Shown here: one piece after another, positions 34,519 through 45,860 of the stretch
Position numbering within the stretch: the stretch's first letter is position 1
Layout: every line of letters begins with the position of its first letter
Assembly (NCBI GenBank): GCA_904066235.2
Contig: CAJFCV020000006.1
Location: 5,084,001-5,148,000 of the forward strand
Reading direction: 5' to 3'
DNA: 64,000 bases
Origin: Bursaphelenchus xylophilus
Taxonomy: Eukaryota > Nematoda > Chromadorea > Rhabditida > Aphelenchoididae
Translations under genes and position numbers: made by a program
Notes under the pieces: generated by a model
Told to the model about the DNA's origin: nothing
Database searches by the model: none
Seen by the model: only the letters and a program-made list of their open reading frames with translations

Positions 34519-36644
34519 CTATCGTGTTGGCAAGCTGTATGGCCGAGTTTGAGTTCCAAAAACATCAATTGAAGATGCAGTTACATTTCTTTTGACCAGA
34601 TCTATGAAAAAGAGACGATATGGTCGAACAAAGTACATGGTGGTTACACTGTTGATCAGAGGGCCGGATAAGGCGACAATCGATGAAATTAGATCCGGTA
34701 AGATGGAACCGCCTTGAGTGTTCAAAGCAACCCCTGCATAAACAATTTGGGAGAAGCTGGAGACGACCGGAGAAATCGCCTGAAAATAGATGTGATAGAA
34801 TTACTATTTTAGACGTATTTTATAAATTTTTTTATACATAATACATATAAAAACAATTGCAGAGTTTGACGAAGCAACTTATTAAAAGTACGAGCCCTTC
34901 ATGAACGCTACTCGTGCAACAAAGGCATCAGTTAAGATTTTATATCCACAGGATACCAAGTAAATATGTAAAGTTCTCTTACCATCACCAACAATGCTTT
35001 GCTGAGTTGAGCATGTAGTCTTCTGGTCTTGATTCCCATTACATCCTTTTTCTTCTTTAGTGTTCGTCGAATCATGACATCAGCGAACGCAACGTTCACA
35101 ATACAACAAGTAGAGAGACACGAAAAATAGAAGTAATAAAGTTGGACTGGCCGACTTTCCTGCAAGGACATTTGTTCAACAATAATTATAAATGTCATCG
35201 CTCCATTACAGGGAAATTAGAGACCAAATTTTTTCAAAACTTACAAAAACTCCGCCGAAAACGTGTTCCTTTGGGATTTGGAGACCTAAAGAATTTGTCA
35301 TTTTCTCCAGGAAAACATAGTCTCGATTTACAATGTACACCCATCGTATAAGATACCAACCAACAAAGCTCAAAGTCATCGCAACTATTGCTTGAACTGT
35401 AACAAATATGCCAGGAGGGGGCCGCATGCTAAAGTACATGGTTATTTCGATGCAAATTAACCCACAATCTGAGCAAATAAAGTCGATAATTGTATTGCAT
35501 TGGGACGGTAATCCAACTCAGCGCGACAAACCAACCAGTTGTTGTCAAGAAACCGTCATAAGTCGATAAAGGAATTGGAATTGCGGGCTGCATCACCAAT
35601 AATATCGTTTTGTCGGTGATTATAAACATCTAAATAATAAATAATACGGTATTTATTTTCTTACGTAATTACTGATAGCGTTGAAGAGAGCGTAAGAAAG
35701 GTCGATCGTAGCTCCGGCAAGCAGAATAGGCCTGATGTGAAGCATTTTTCTGGATCTAGCGATGACCAGGAAAAGAAGGAGGGCACTGGTGAACGTGGAG
35801 AGGGCGTTGAACAGAAACATCAGCCATTTCTGAGCATCTAGAACACCCGATGTGAAAAAGAGTTACTGTTTCTTTTAGAATATTTCTTTTTTATTATTCA
35901 AGAGTTCTATGATCTGAAGTATACTCCAAAAATTGTACGACAGGTTCCTTAAAAATCTAGGATGGACATTCCACTGAAAAGAATTTTTGCTCAAAGAAAT
36001 ATAATTGATGTACAGTTACTATATGTTTCGTGTCATTTGGTTTCTTAATGAAACTTTTTCTGACGTCTGCGAACGCCACTTGAACTTTATGCATCTTTTC
36101 AACTTCCCAAATTTACACTGAGCTTTCGTCAACCTCGTTGACATTTTGTGTAAACTCCACAATGTTTTACAGAAATTCAAATGTCACTAAAGCCCGTGAC
36201 TGTGTCAGAAGGCTTTGCCACCGTATAAACTGGCTAGTATAAGTTGAGGCTGGAAATTCAACGAGAATCTGTGAGTAGATTAAAACAAATCAACTTGAGT
36301 CTTGGAAAAGAAACCATAATTAAAAAAAACCCCGTAAACTGTCTTTGCTCATACACAGTGAGACGATGCTCTTGCATGTTTAAATTTTTTAAAGGTCACT
36401 GGCAAAATACTTGGCTATTAAAAATCCACCTTTGAAAATGAAATTTTTTTTACCCATCACTCGCGGGGTCCCGCTTTTTTTTATTCCCAACGATGACATG
36501 AAAAACATGAAAAAGCCCGCGCTTGTCGTGTTTACGACAAAAAAGGACACTACTCTCCCCGTATTTTAGTCCCAAAATCAATTCCAACTTACTATAGACA
36601 TCCTGGTTTTTATTAATCTCCGCCGACGAGTGTAAATCCAACAT
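34519..36644 (-). CDS. Srd-like serpentine chemoreceptor, array copy 3
   Basis: Six exons on the minus strand (36644-36593, 35837-35665, 35629-35466, 35428-35245, 35159-34983, 34779-34519) with array-standard sizes and phases give 336 residues. The helix 7 motif is PLINSVTTMYFVRPYR and the pre-helix 6 loop is MGIKTRRLHAQLSKALLVM. Exon 3 ends at a GTGGGT donor. The first exon ends NQDVY, matching NQEVY and NQRIF of copies 1 and 2, which supports the distant exon. An in-frame ATG at 36707 would add 21 very hydrophobic residues (MLVVVTVLLLALPSFCCLPF) resembling a signal peptide. Its siblings lack one, so 36644 is chosen. Confidence 0.85.
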
Positions 36645-36999
36645 TTCAAAAGGGAGACAACAAAAGGATGGCAGCGCAAGTAGTAAGACGGTAACTACAA
36701 CCAACAAACAACTCTACAATGCGGAAAGTAAGTGGAGTAATGTACACGCAATTGCCAAAAAAAACGGTTTATGTTCTCAAATAAACTCTTAAAAGAGTCT
36801 CGAAACAAAAGGTCATGAAGGGGGCTGATTACATACGAAATATCGTGGTCTATTTACATTAGCATGATATTTTCACATCCGATTAACATAGTTTTTACAA
36901 ACATATAATATTGTTTAAAACCGGAGCAACCTTCAGAAATCTGAATCCTTGTCCAAAAGTGAGAATATTTACAAAAATTGGACTAATTTGAACAGTTCC

Positions 37000-38865
37000 T
37001 TACAACGAAACCATATTATTGCCAGCTCTGGAGGATTTTGTAAAAGAATCCTCGGAAATAACCAGCTCGTTTTTGGTGGAATCTTCGAAATTACTGGAGA
37101 GAACGCCCAGGAAGAAGTTGCGATAAGGATGGACGAAATAAATAGTGGTAAAACCGTTGATTAGAGGGCCCGTTACCGCGAGTAACGATGAGATACAGTC
37201 GAGGATTCGATTGTCAAAGTTGAGATATACGGCCGTGGACACGTACAGGGTCTGCGAAACATTGGATATGATCGGGGAAAGGGCCTGAAAATGAAAAAAA
37301 TGAAGTGTTTCTGAAAGGTTTAATGTTGTCAATTAGCACATCACTTGACACTACTGTGTGTTCCATTGTCTTTGTGTAATAAACAACAATTTTACAACAA
37401 AATGATGACTATTTTACTATGATTCATTTAAAACATTTCAAATTTCAGTGTTTTTGGACTCTCAAAACTCAAAAACATTGAAATGCTACAATCTAATTAC
37501 TTCATTATGAAAAGTTAGTTCGGTCTTTAAAAAAAGTGTAAAGACACGCATACCATAAAGAACAGGGCCTTGTTGAGTTCGGAGTGCATTCGTCTTGTTC
37601 TTTTGCTCATTATTTTCTCCTTCAGATGTAAGTATTGCCGGACTCTCTTTTCTATCGCAAAGACGATCAGAATGGATCCAACGGAGATGCCGGTGAAGAA
37701 GACAAGATAATATTGCAAGACTTCTGTGTCCTGAAATATCCATACATGACATGTATACTTTTAGTTTTTGATTGAAAAAATTGAGTGAATTCCTAAAAAT
37801 TGCAGAACTATTGAAAAAATTACATTTCTTATTTACGCAACTTTTTTAATTTGCATATTCATTTTTTCTAAAACGTTCAAAAATAAATTTCATTTTTTCA
37901 GCCTATTTTACGTATTTATAATATTCAACATTTCCAAACTTTTCGCTTGAATGTTGGCAGTTTTTCATTGATGCCGCGGTTACTTACGTATTTCCCTGCA
38001 GATAGCCTTGTGTCTGTCAATTCCAGACCCAATGAACCAATGGCTTCGCGCATTTCGCAAAGAAAAGATATATATAAAGGCTGATAGACGGCATAAATAA
38101 GGGAAGAACCGATGAGACTGAGACCTCCAATGATGACTGCATGGATAATGAGGAAGCTGGCCGGAGGAGGAGAACCGCTAAAAACAAGATCTTTACTGAG
38201 CAAAATGATACCAGCCATCATCTAAGTGATCGAAATATCTAAGAAAATGAAAACCCTACCTTCGAATTAAATAATGCCGATAGCTGACTTGGAAGGGAAC
38301 ACATAACCAACTGAGGGCAACAGTTGACCCAGCCAAAGTTCGGAATAAAGTCGTCATTGCATAAGTTGAGGTGTACATTGAGTTCATGATCAAGATCACA
38401 TTCTGATGAGAGATAACAAAGTACTGAAGAAAATAGGTTTAGACAGTATAGTATCACTTGACTCTTGAATAAACAAAGAATCAGATTAACCTACAGTGTT
38501 GTGTATTCCATTAAATAATGCGTAGTTTGCATCAACAATAGCGCCCGTCAATAGAAGAGGACGCATGTTTTTCATTTTATGGGATCGAGTAATAACAAGG
38601 TAGATTAGGAAGAGGTTCAAGAAGAAGGCAAAGCCGTTGAGCAAGTATCCAATCCATTCGTGGATCACTGAAAGGAAAGATATAATGAAGGGACTAGAAA
38701 GTTTGAACAATTATTACAAAACGTAATAAATTTACTGCCATTACTCTACAATGATTGAGGCTAATCCGCCCACTTACGCAAGATATGACTTTGATCCAGC
38801 ACCGGATAAAAGCCCGTACAATTATTTCTCATCCCGAATGGCGTATGATGCCGTCGGTGGGCCAT
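37000..38865 (-). CDS. Srd-like serpentine chemoreceptor, array copy 4
   Basis: Six exons on the minus strand (38865-38778, 38667-38495, 38423-38260, 38177-37988, 37730-37554, 37284-37000) with phases 1,0,2,0,0 give 358 residues. The helix 7 motif is PLINGFTTIYFVHPYR and the pre-helix 6 loop is MSKRTRRMHSELNKALFFM. The extracellular N-terminus is longer (29 residues, with one NCT glycosylation site). Exon 4 is 190 nt, against 184 nt in copies 1-3. It shares VHPYR and MSKRTRRMH with copy 5, so copies 4 and 5 form a second subgroup. All seven helices can be placed and no break is seen. Confidence 0.88.
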
Positions 38866-40788
38866 GTTATTGTATGTAGAAAGAGGGCAGGTGATGTCAA
38901 GAAAGTCTTTGAGTGAGCCGAGTTTACACTCAATCCGCGCTTATATACCGTGCTATGTAATCAAAGTAATCACGAGCATTTTCTGCAAGAGAAACATTAG
39001 TTTCTTGCGTCTTGAAGGCATCTAAAAAACACCAAAGTACACGCACGTAAACGCATAAACATGAAAAACATTTTTGTAGCATTCACCCCGTCTATTCTGC
39101 ATAGTATTTGATGCCGCAGAGACTTCCTTATGCACTCCTTAACGATGCAAAGAATTCCATAAACAGGATAGACTCAAACTTGTTTCCTTTAATTAACACG
39201 CCGCGGGTAATGCCTTAAGGCAAAAGACAAGGAAAAACAAAAATGGGCTAATTTCCACCCCCTAAACCCTTTACCATGCCTACTCGTCATCTAGAGACCA
39301 ACCAGATTTACGGGAAAATGGCTTGGATACGGCCGAAAGAAGATCAGGAAATGGGAAAATGCACGGTGCGGAAGAAGCAAAGAACTGCACGGTGCAAAAG
39401 GTCGATGTGGGTGGATGACTGCACAGTGCGGAGAAATGGGAGATCTGCACCGTGCAAAGATAATAAGAAGAACGCACCGAGCATGTTGAATTTGCGTTGT
39501 GCCGAAATAGGTGAACAACTGACCAGTGCAAAAAGTAAAATAAAAATTTCACTGTGCAAAGAATGGCATGCACGGCGTAAATAAATAAATCCCTGCACGG
39601 TGTACGGTGCGATGTGCTTAAACAAATGCATTGTGACTCAGATTGGGGGGTCTACTACACCTGCTCCAATTTTATTTGCATAAAAAATGAGGGGCGGGAA
39701 CGTGACATTGAGAATATGATTAATAAGTCCGTAGTAAACAACAGACTTATTAATAATTTTTTATACATAATCAAGAAGTTATATGGAACTACCGTAGCCA
39801 AGAAATTCTATCGAATTGGCAAAACTCGCTATCTGAAGATTGAATACGCAAACGGGACTGTCTAACAGTAAGTAGTACTACGTCCAAAATGCAATTAACG
39901 TGCAGAGAGAAAGTGATAAAAGTAATTGTATTGAAGCAAATACAACTTCTCCTTTTAAGTTTTTATATCTTATACTATTGTTGCATTGTCCTTTTAAGAC
40001 ATGTTTTGTCATTTTCAAGTAGCGAAGTGCATAGGTAATTTTAAATAATAAAAGCAAAGTTTTAACTCTATCCCAACTTAAAATAATATTACCATGACTA
40101 TCCAGACTTAATCCTTGATCCTATGCCCCATCAATATCAAAAATATTACCCCAGACATCCAAAAAAATTCTTTTAAATTCATCCAATATTCTTATGACCA
40201 CCGTTATTCGATAATTAATAAACCTAGACAGGCTGCTGATATTCATCCTCACTTATAACGCTATATCCGTCCTCAGCAGACGACAAGACCATAAATCTGC
40301 GGGCCCATGAACCGCGGTTTATTGCAATTAGTTTCCGAGGCTCTGACGTTATCCCTTCCCCCCTCCTCAGACCACCCATTCGCGGTTTCTTTCCAGAAAT
40401 ACGATGTAAACGTGGATTGCGTGATGTAAATACATTCTTGAGAGTACTATGATAAGAATGATATTGGGCGTAAACACGTTCCGCGTTGAGGTGAAAACAA
40501 TCCAAATTCGAGGCCGAGGGCGTTTGTTGCATACAGCGCCCACATTAGGGTTAAATTTAAATTTGAAAAAGGAGTTTTTAGTATTTAAAATCAGCTGGTA
40601 GAGCGAGTAAAGAGATTCAAATATTCTAGTTACTGTAAAAAATGTTTTCATATTCAGAATATTATTATTTCATCAAAACATGAGCCTTAGAAATTTCGAT
40701 GCAGATTTTTTATTTTTGGAAATGTAAATATAATAAATTAAAGTCTCAAAAATATATAACAAAAAAATAATAATTTTATATATATATT
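38866..40788. other. Intergenic between array copies 4 and 5
   Basis: Contains the GCACNGTGC motif cluster (39361-39611). After it comes a plus-strand frame 39614-39865 of 83 codons, basic at its C-terminus, which I cannot assign; no splice sites extend it. The 40224-40651 frames are not convincing. Confidence 0.4.
39361..39611. repeat. Degenerate array of the palindromic motif GCACNGTGC
   Basis: GCAC[G/A/C]GTGC occurs at 39361, 39387, 39421, 39447 and, with one mismatch, 39473. Weaker copies lie at about 39516, 39550, 39569, 39595 and 39603. The spacing between clear copies is 26, 34, 26 and 26 bp, and each is often followed by GGAG or AAAG. It could be a decayed minisatellite or a cluster of binding sites. 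It is not a CRISPR array: units are too degenerate and the host is eukaryotic. Confidence 0.55.
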
Positions 40789-42830
40789 TTACAAAACAAA
40801 CTGTTCGGGCCTATTATGGGACGGCCTCGGAGTAACACATGGCGTGGAATCATCCGAAGAAATCAAAGTCCGATCCCCCGTCGTTACGAACAAGATCTCC
40901 TTGAAATGTCGACGATATGGATGTACAAAATAAATCGTCGTAATACTATTAATCAAGGGGCCAGTGATCGAACAGAGGGACGAAATGGCATCGGTTACAA
41001 TGAAACGATTATCAAAGTACAGGTTTAAGGAGACATAAGTCATCTGGGAAACGTTGGAGAAGATCGGGGAAAGCGCCTGAAACCAATAGATTTAAGAATG
41101 CGGATGTGTAAAGTAATGTTGTTCATAAAAGAGCCCTGACCTCCTCCCCTCCTTCCCACTTGTTTTCTCCGCCTTTAAGATTAGGTCTGACTCTATCTCC
41201 AGCCATGTATAATATGGCCTCATAAACACGGTGGGAGCTACGTCACAAGGGAATTGTCTTTTCGACACTTTTTTACAATGCATCTGCCGTGATAAGTTTT
41301 TATTTTTAGTTGATTTTTTGTCGGGTTGAGGCTAAATCTGTTCGGCCAGCACTTTGATTAGGTCGTGAATTAAAAATATTCAAAGTACCGTAATGTATTA
41401 CCGGGTTTAGTGTAAAATATGACGCCTAAAAAATCGCGTTTATCCAAAACATGCGAGGTTTTTTTGCTCCCACAAAAACGGCAGAGGTTTTTTGCTCGGA
41501 GGGTGTCAAAAGACCAGCTATTTTTTCCGGGAAGCAGTCAAAATACATAATATTTGCACAGTTTCAAAAACCTCGACCTTCTCACCTTGCGTATTTTTTG
41601 TGAATATTGTGTTATATTTCTTTCCTACCGTATTCAAATATTGTTTCTTTTATATTTTTTGACTTCTCCCTACAGTAAATTCCTCAAATCTCCCTCTACA
41701 TTTGTTTGTCACTTACCATTGCAATTAAGGCCCGAGTAAGTTCATTGTGCATTCGTCTGGTCCTCTTACTCATAACCTCTGCCCTTTGTTTCAAATAGAA
41801 ACGAACTCTCATCTCGGCAATCAACACAACGATGATGCTGAATACGGAAATGAGGGTAAAGAAGTTGACGTAGTGACGGACTGCGGCGCTCTCCTGTAAA
41901 TATTATATTCAAATCTTTAAATTTAATATGCAGATTTGAATTTTATGTATGCAAATTTACTAATTTATTTACATTTTTAGGAATATAAATTCTTTTAAAT
42001 TTGATAATTCGCTACTTCAATTACACATGCGCCTCAAATTTTTAAATTATAAAACTTGCAATTTTCCCTCCGAACAATCGACTATCATTTGAATGTAATC
42101 CCACAGAAATGGCAAAAGATTCAACTTCACATAGACTACTGAAATTGTCTTGATAATAGGTCCCGTAGACAACGCTGCAGGCATAGAAGCTGAGAGATGT
42201 CATAATTGAACCATGGATAAGGAAGAACTTTGTTGATGGCGTTGTCCCGCTAAAAAAATTAAATTTTGTGAGCAGAAAGGTTAGCGACTTACTATCTAAT
42301 CAAGTAGTATCTGTAGTTATATTGAAACGGAACGCATAGCCAGCTGGCGGCCACAAAGATGCCAGTGATAGCTATTATGTATATCATAATATCTCCGTTT
42401 GGGCGGAACACGCTGTTCCAGACCAAAACAAGGTTATCCTTGGTTAACACGAAGAGCTGAAACTTTCCATTTACACTCTTACAAAACAAAGGAAAGGATA
42501 AAGTCCCTTAGATAATGAGAACTTACCGGATTAACTATAAGACACAAGAATGCATAAGTAGAATCCACAAAGACTCCTATAAGCAGCAATGGTCTCATAT
42601 TCTTCATTTTCTTTGATTTTGTGATGACTAAGTACAGCAAACAAATATTTAGTAGGTAGGCAGAAAGGTTTACAACAAATCCTAGCCATTGGTGCGCCGC
42701 CAAGGCTAAATTAATAGGTTAAAATTAAATAAATGTTACAGTTAAAGTATGAACATAACATAATACACTTACTGATAACGCCCAGTCGATTGTTTTCCGT
42801 GCCATTTACAGTATCGTCAATGCAATCCAT
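40789..42830 (-). CDS. Srd-like serpentine chemoreceptor, array copy 5
   Basis: Six exons on the minus strand (42830-42773, 42705-42527, 42456-42293, 42249-42060, 41893-41717, 41076-40789) with the array phases give 351 residues. The helix 7 motif is PLINSITTIYFVHPYR and the pre-helix 6 loop is MSKRTRRMHNELTRALIAM. Exon 2 is two codons longer than in its siblings. The donor after exon 4 is GCAAGT rather than GT, as needed to stop at the position homologous to the other copies, so this is a GC-AG intron. The N-terminus has an NGT glycosylation site. The gene is bracketed by an inverted 15-mer (40534-40548 and 43404-43418). Confidence 0.85.
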
Positions 42831-44601
42831 GACTAAGATTGAACCTTTAAACTTCCGACAATTGAAAAGTCAGAGCAAGTTTTAACAGGTGTTTTCTTTG
42901 TCGCTGGAAAGGATTTAAATTTCTTGCCAACCTTACACGTAAGACGCACGCAAACAGTTTTCGATGAAATTGCTTGGGGATGAGAGTAATACCAAAAAAA
43001 TTTAGATAACTTTGGTGCCAAAACCTCAGCTTTTATTAGGAAAGAAAATTGTAGTCTTCATAGTTATAGAAAACCCATTTTATTAACCGTGGTAATGATA
43101 ATACGAAGTAACTCACCCCACCCAAAAATAAATAATATTAAAAAAAGAAATTCCCGGAGTCAGAGTTCGCTTTCCCGGCACTTTGTTCAGTGGCTTTTGC
43201 TTATCGGATCTTGAAGAACAACAATTTTAAAAAGTGTCATTGAAAGCTGTAAGTTAAAATACTCACAAAACCAGCATCCATAATATACGCAAATAACCTC
43301 CTAATTAATTGTGCGTTAATTTTTCAGGCGAAAACTCGAAACTTTCCGCGCCCCAAACCACCCAAGATTATGCCCGATTCTTCCTGATTTATATATGTTT
43401 ATGCTAATGTGGGCGCTGCAAAAAACACTCAAATATATCACCAAAAATGGGTTTTAACATCATTTCGTTAGAGTGCACATGATCCTAAGCCCGCAGGGCA
43501 AGGAAGGAAAACTAATTGAGAATTACATTAAGCATTGGAAGAGATCTTTTATTCTTATTTTTAAGATTACCAGCTAATTCTACACTGTTTTTTACCGCCT
43601 TTTTTTGCGTGTTATATCTAACTATATATAAAATAAAAGGGTAATGAGAACTATTTCTTGCAGAATTAATAGGGTTTTGCAAGTTTGCAAGACTGGCAAC
43701 AAGCCAATGCATCTTGGAGCGAACAGGAAGATTAGCTCGAGAGCGACAAGTGATTTATGGCATCCGCAGAAAGAGAAATAAAATAAATGTAAATTAAAAT
43801 GGGTTGAGATCATGAGGCTTGCAACAAATTGTAAACAAGTACTGCAAATTGGGCAAAAATACATAGTTCAAAAAATCTCATTCAAATTTTTGCAAAAGAC
43901 GATAAATTGCTGAACTAAAAAAGCTTCCTGCGCATAACAAGTGGCCTTACAGAACCTCAGCACATCAATGGATTTGTTTTATAATAAAAACTTTTTACAT
44001 CTACTCCTGTGCAGATTTATTACGTGTAAACTACAGAAACTTTTGTATATCTTTTTTCCCTAAAACGCGACAACTTCTAGAACCCTCAATTCATCTCAAA
44101 TGATGCGCCATTCGACGTAATATCCAATTGTATTTAGCAGCATAATTTAAATTAACATTATATTGTATATACTTCCACAGCTTTTCAAAAACTTGCGAAT
44201 TTGTAAAGACTGCAAATGAGGAGCCAAAAAAATTAATTAACTCATAGACAGTAGAATCAAATGTATTGGGTCAAATAAAAAAGGCTCAAATACACAAATA
44301 ACAAATTCTCTTGACTTTCTGGACTAACAACTAGACTCCCCTTTAACTCCGGAACTTACGATTTGTGAAAAAACTCAATTTTCAAAAAATTAATTGCACT
44401 TTTTTAGGCAGACTTTAAATTACTGTTTATACGTCAAAAAAACTTTTAATTCTTAATTATTTTTTTTTTGTTTTTTGGGCCAAATTAATAAGCTGGTTGC
44501 GTTGTTTATCCTGTCAGTTAATAAATCATTTGCTCGTCTACTATTGGGATGACAGAAAGACAAAACATCGATAAACTTAAAAATTTTAGCCGGAAAATTT
44601 A
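42831..44601. other. Intergenic downstream of the receptor array, first part
   Basis: No gene or further receptor copy seen. The stretch carries the right-hand copy of the inverted 15-mer at 43404-43418. Confidence 0.5.
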
Positions 44602-44826
44602 ATGTTTCAAAGAAAAGTTGTAGAATCAGTTTTTGTAAGCGTTATACAATTGATCATACTTCTTATATCTAATTGTAAGGTTAAGAGGAAAGAATATACA
44701 AAAACTTTTCAACGAGAAAATGAACCCGCTTTATTGAAAGAGGGGCCGTCTGGGTGGGCCGAGATTGAAAGAAAAAAAGCATTACCACTGAATAAAACGA
44801 ATCGTGATATTGTCATAGACACTTAG
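44602..44826 (+). CDS. Possible small single-pass membrane protein
   Basis: A 74-codon open frame. Residues 8-24 (ESVFVSVIQLIILLISN) form a membrane segment, followed by a basic stretch (CKVKRKEY) and a polar, charged tail. A TTTTAG 13 bases before the ATG could be a trans-splice acceptor. I do not recognise the protein. The base composition is ordinary, and with no intron or homology to test, a chance frame cannot be excluded. Confidence 0.3.
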   Translation: MFQRKVVESVFVSVIQLIILLISNCKVKRKEYTKTFQRENEPALLKEGPSGWAEIERKKALPLNKTNRDIVIDT

Positions 44827-45860
44827 AATATGGCATCAGAATTTGGATATTAGTTTACGCTTTGAGCGATAATTGCGGAAGTAAATTTTAAGTTGAAAAA
44901 TATGTGAAATTAAAAACAAAACTAAAATTGGCCGTTCTCAACGTAAGTCAAGTATAGCTTGCCGGCAACACAAGAAACTTTACAAATACGTGACCTGCAA
45001 GATAATAAAGTTTTAAAAGTTTTTACGTGAAAGGAATAAAGAAGACGCCGGATATGCAAACGCTGAGATTATCCTTAGATGTAATACGTATTTCCCGTAT
45101 AACATTTTGTTGGGGATGTGAAGGTGGAGCCGAGATATTCAGCAACCTTTGTAAATATGTACATATATTCTCAGATATGCAAACATAAAAAAATAAGTTT
45201 TTTAGCAGGGAAAAATGTTTTTTGGGCGTAGATTTCGCCTTCAGAAAACCCCTAAAAAATCATCAAAAATCCGAAATATATAAAAAATCAACCGTACTTA
45301 AATTATAAATAACACTTCCGGAGACTATCAATAAATTAAACACCAAAGACGATCCCCGTCTTACCAGCCCTATTACAAGTTTATAACGTGCCGTTTAATC
45401 GCTCAGATGCTGTCTGGGAAGTAAAATGAAAGGATTTACGATTGTAAAGGGGAAGAGGTCAACCGGGGATTATGATAATGCCGGAAACAATTCAAAGCAT
45501 CCAAAACTTTTAATCCGTTTTTTGTTTCGAACAAAAAAGGAGTCATCTAATAACATTCGCAAAAATTGTCATGGATATGGTGATGGTGAATAGTTATTTT
45601 TCTTTTTTTAGTTTTTTGTTGCGATTATATTGCATGATGATTTGCAGGGTTTGTTGGCTTTATGGAGTCTTGTTGCTATGATCAATTAGAAATTGCAAAT
45701 CTATCCAAGGTTAGGGTATTGCAAATTCCAAGAATTTTTTACTTTTCTTGTGTGATTTTTGGAATAAAAGGATCGCCTGACACAAAATGAGCCATGAAAT
45801 ATTGTGAAATTTATTATTAATACTATTAACATTTAGAGAACTGTACAGGGATAACGAGTT
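44827..45860. other. Intergenic, no gene seen
   Basis: AT-rich sequence without a credible frame. It forms the 3' flank of the minus-strand dermatopontin-like gene. Confidence 0.5.

Noticed and set aside
39344..39631. Several long overlapping frames on both strands over the GCACNGTGC cluster
   Set aside because: They result from repeat composition with few stops on either strand, not from coding.
39614..39865. 83-codon frame between receptor copies 4 and 5
   Set aside because: It overlaps the end of a repeat cluster, has no splice context and no recognised motif.
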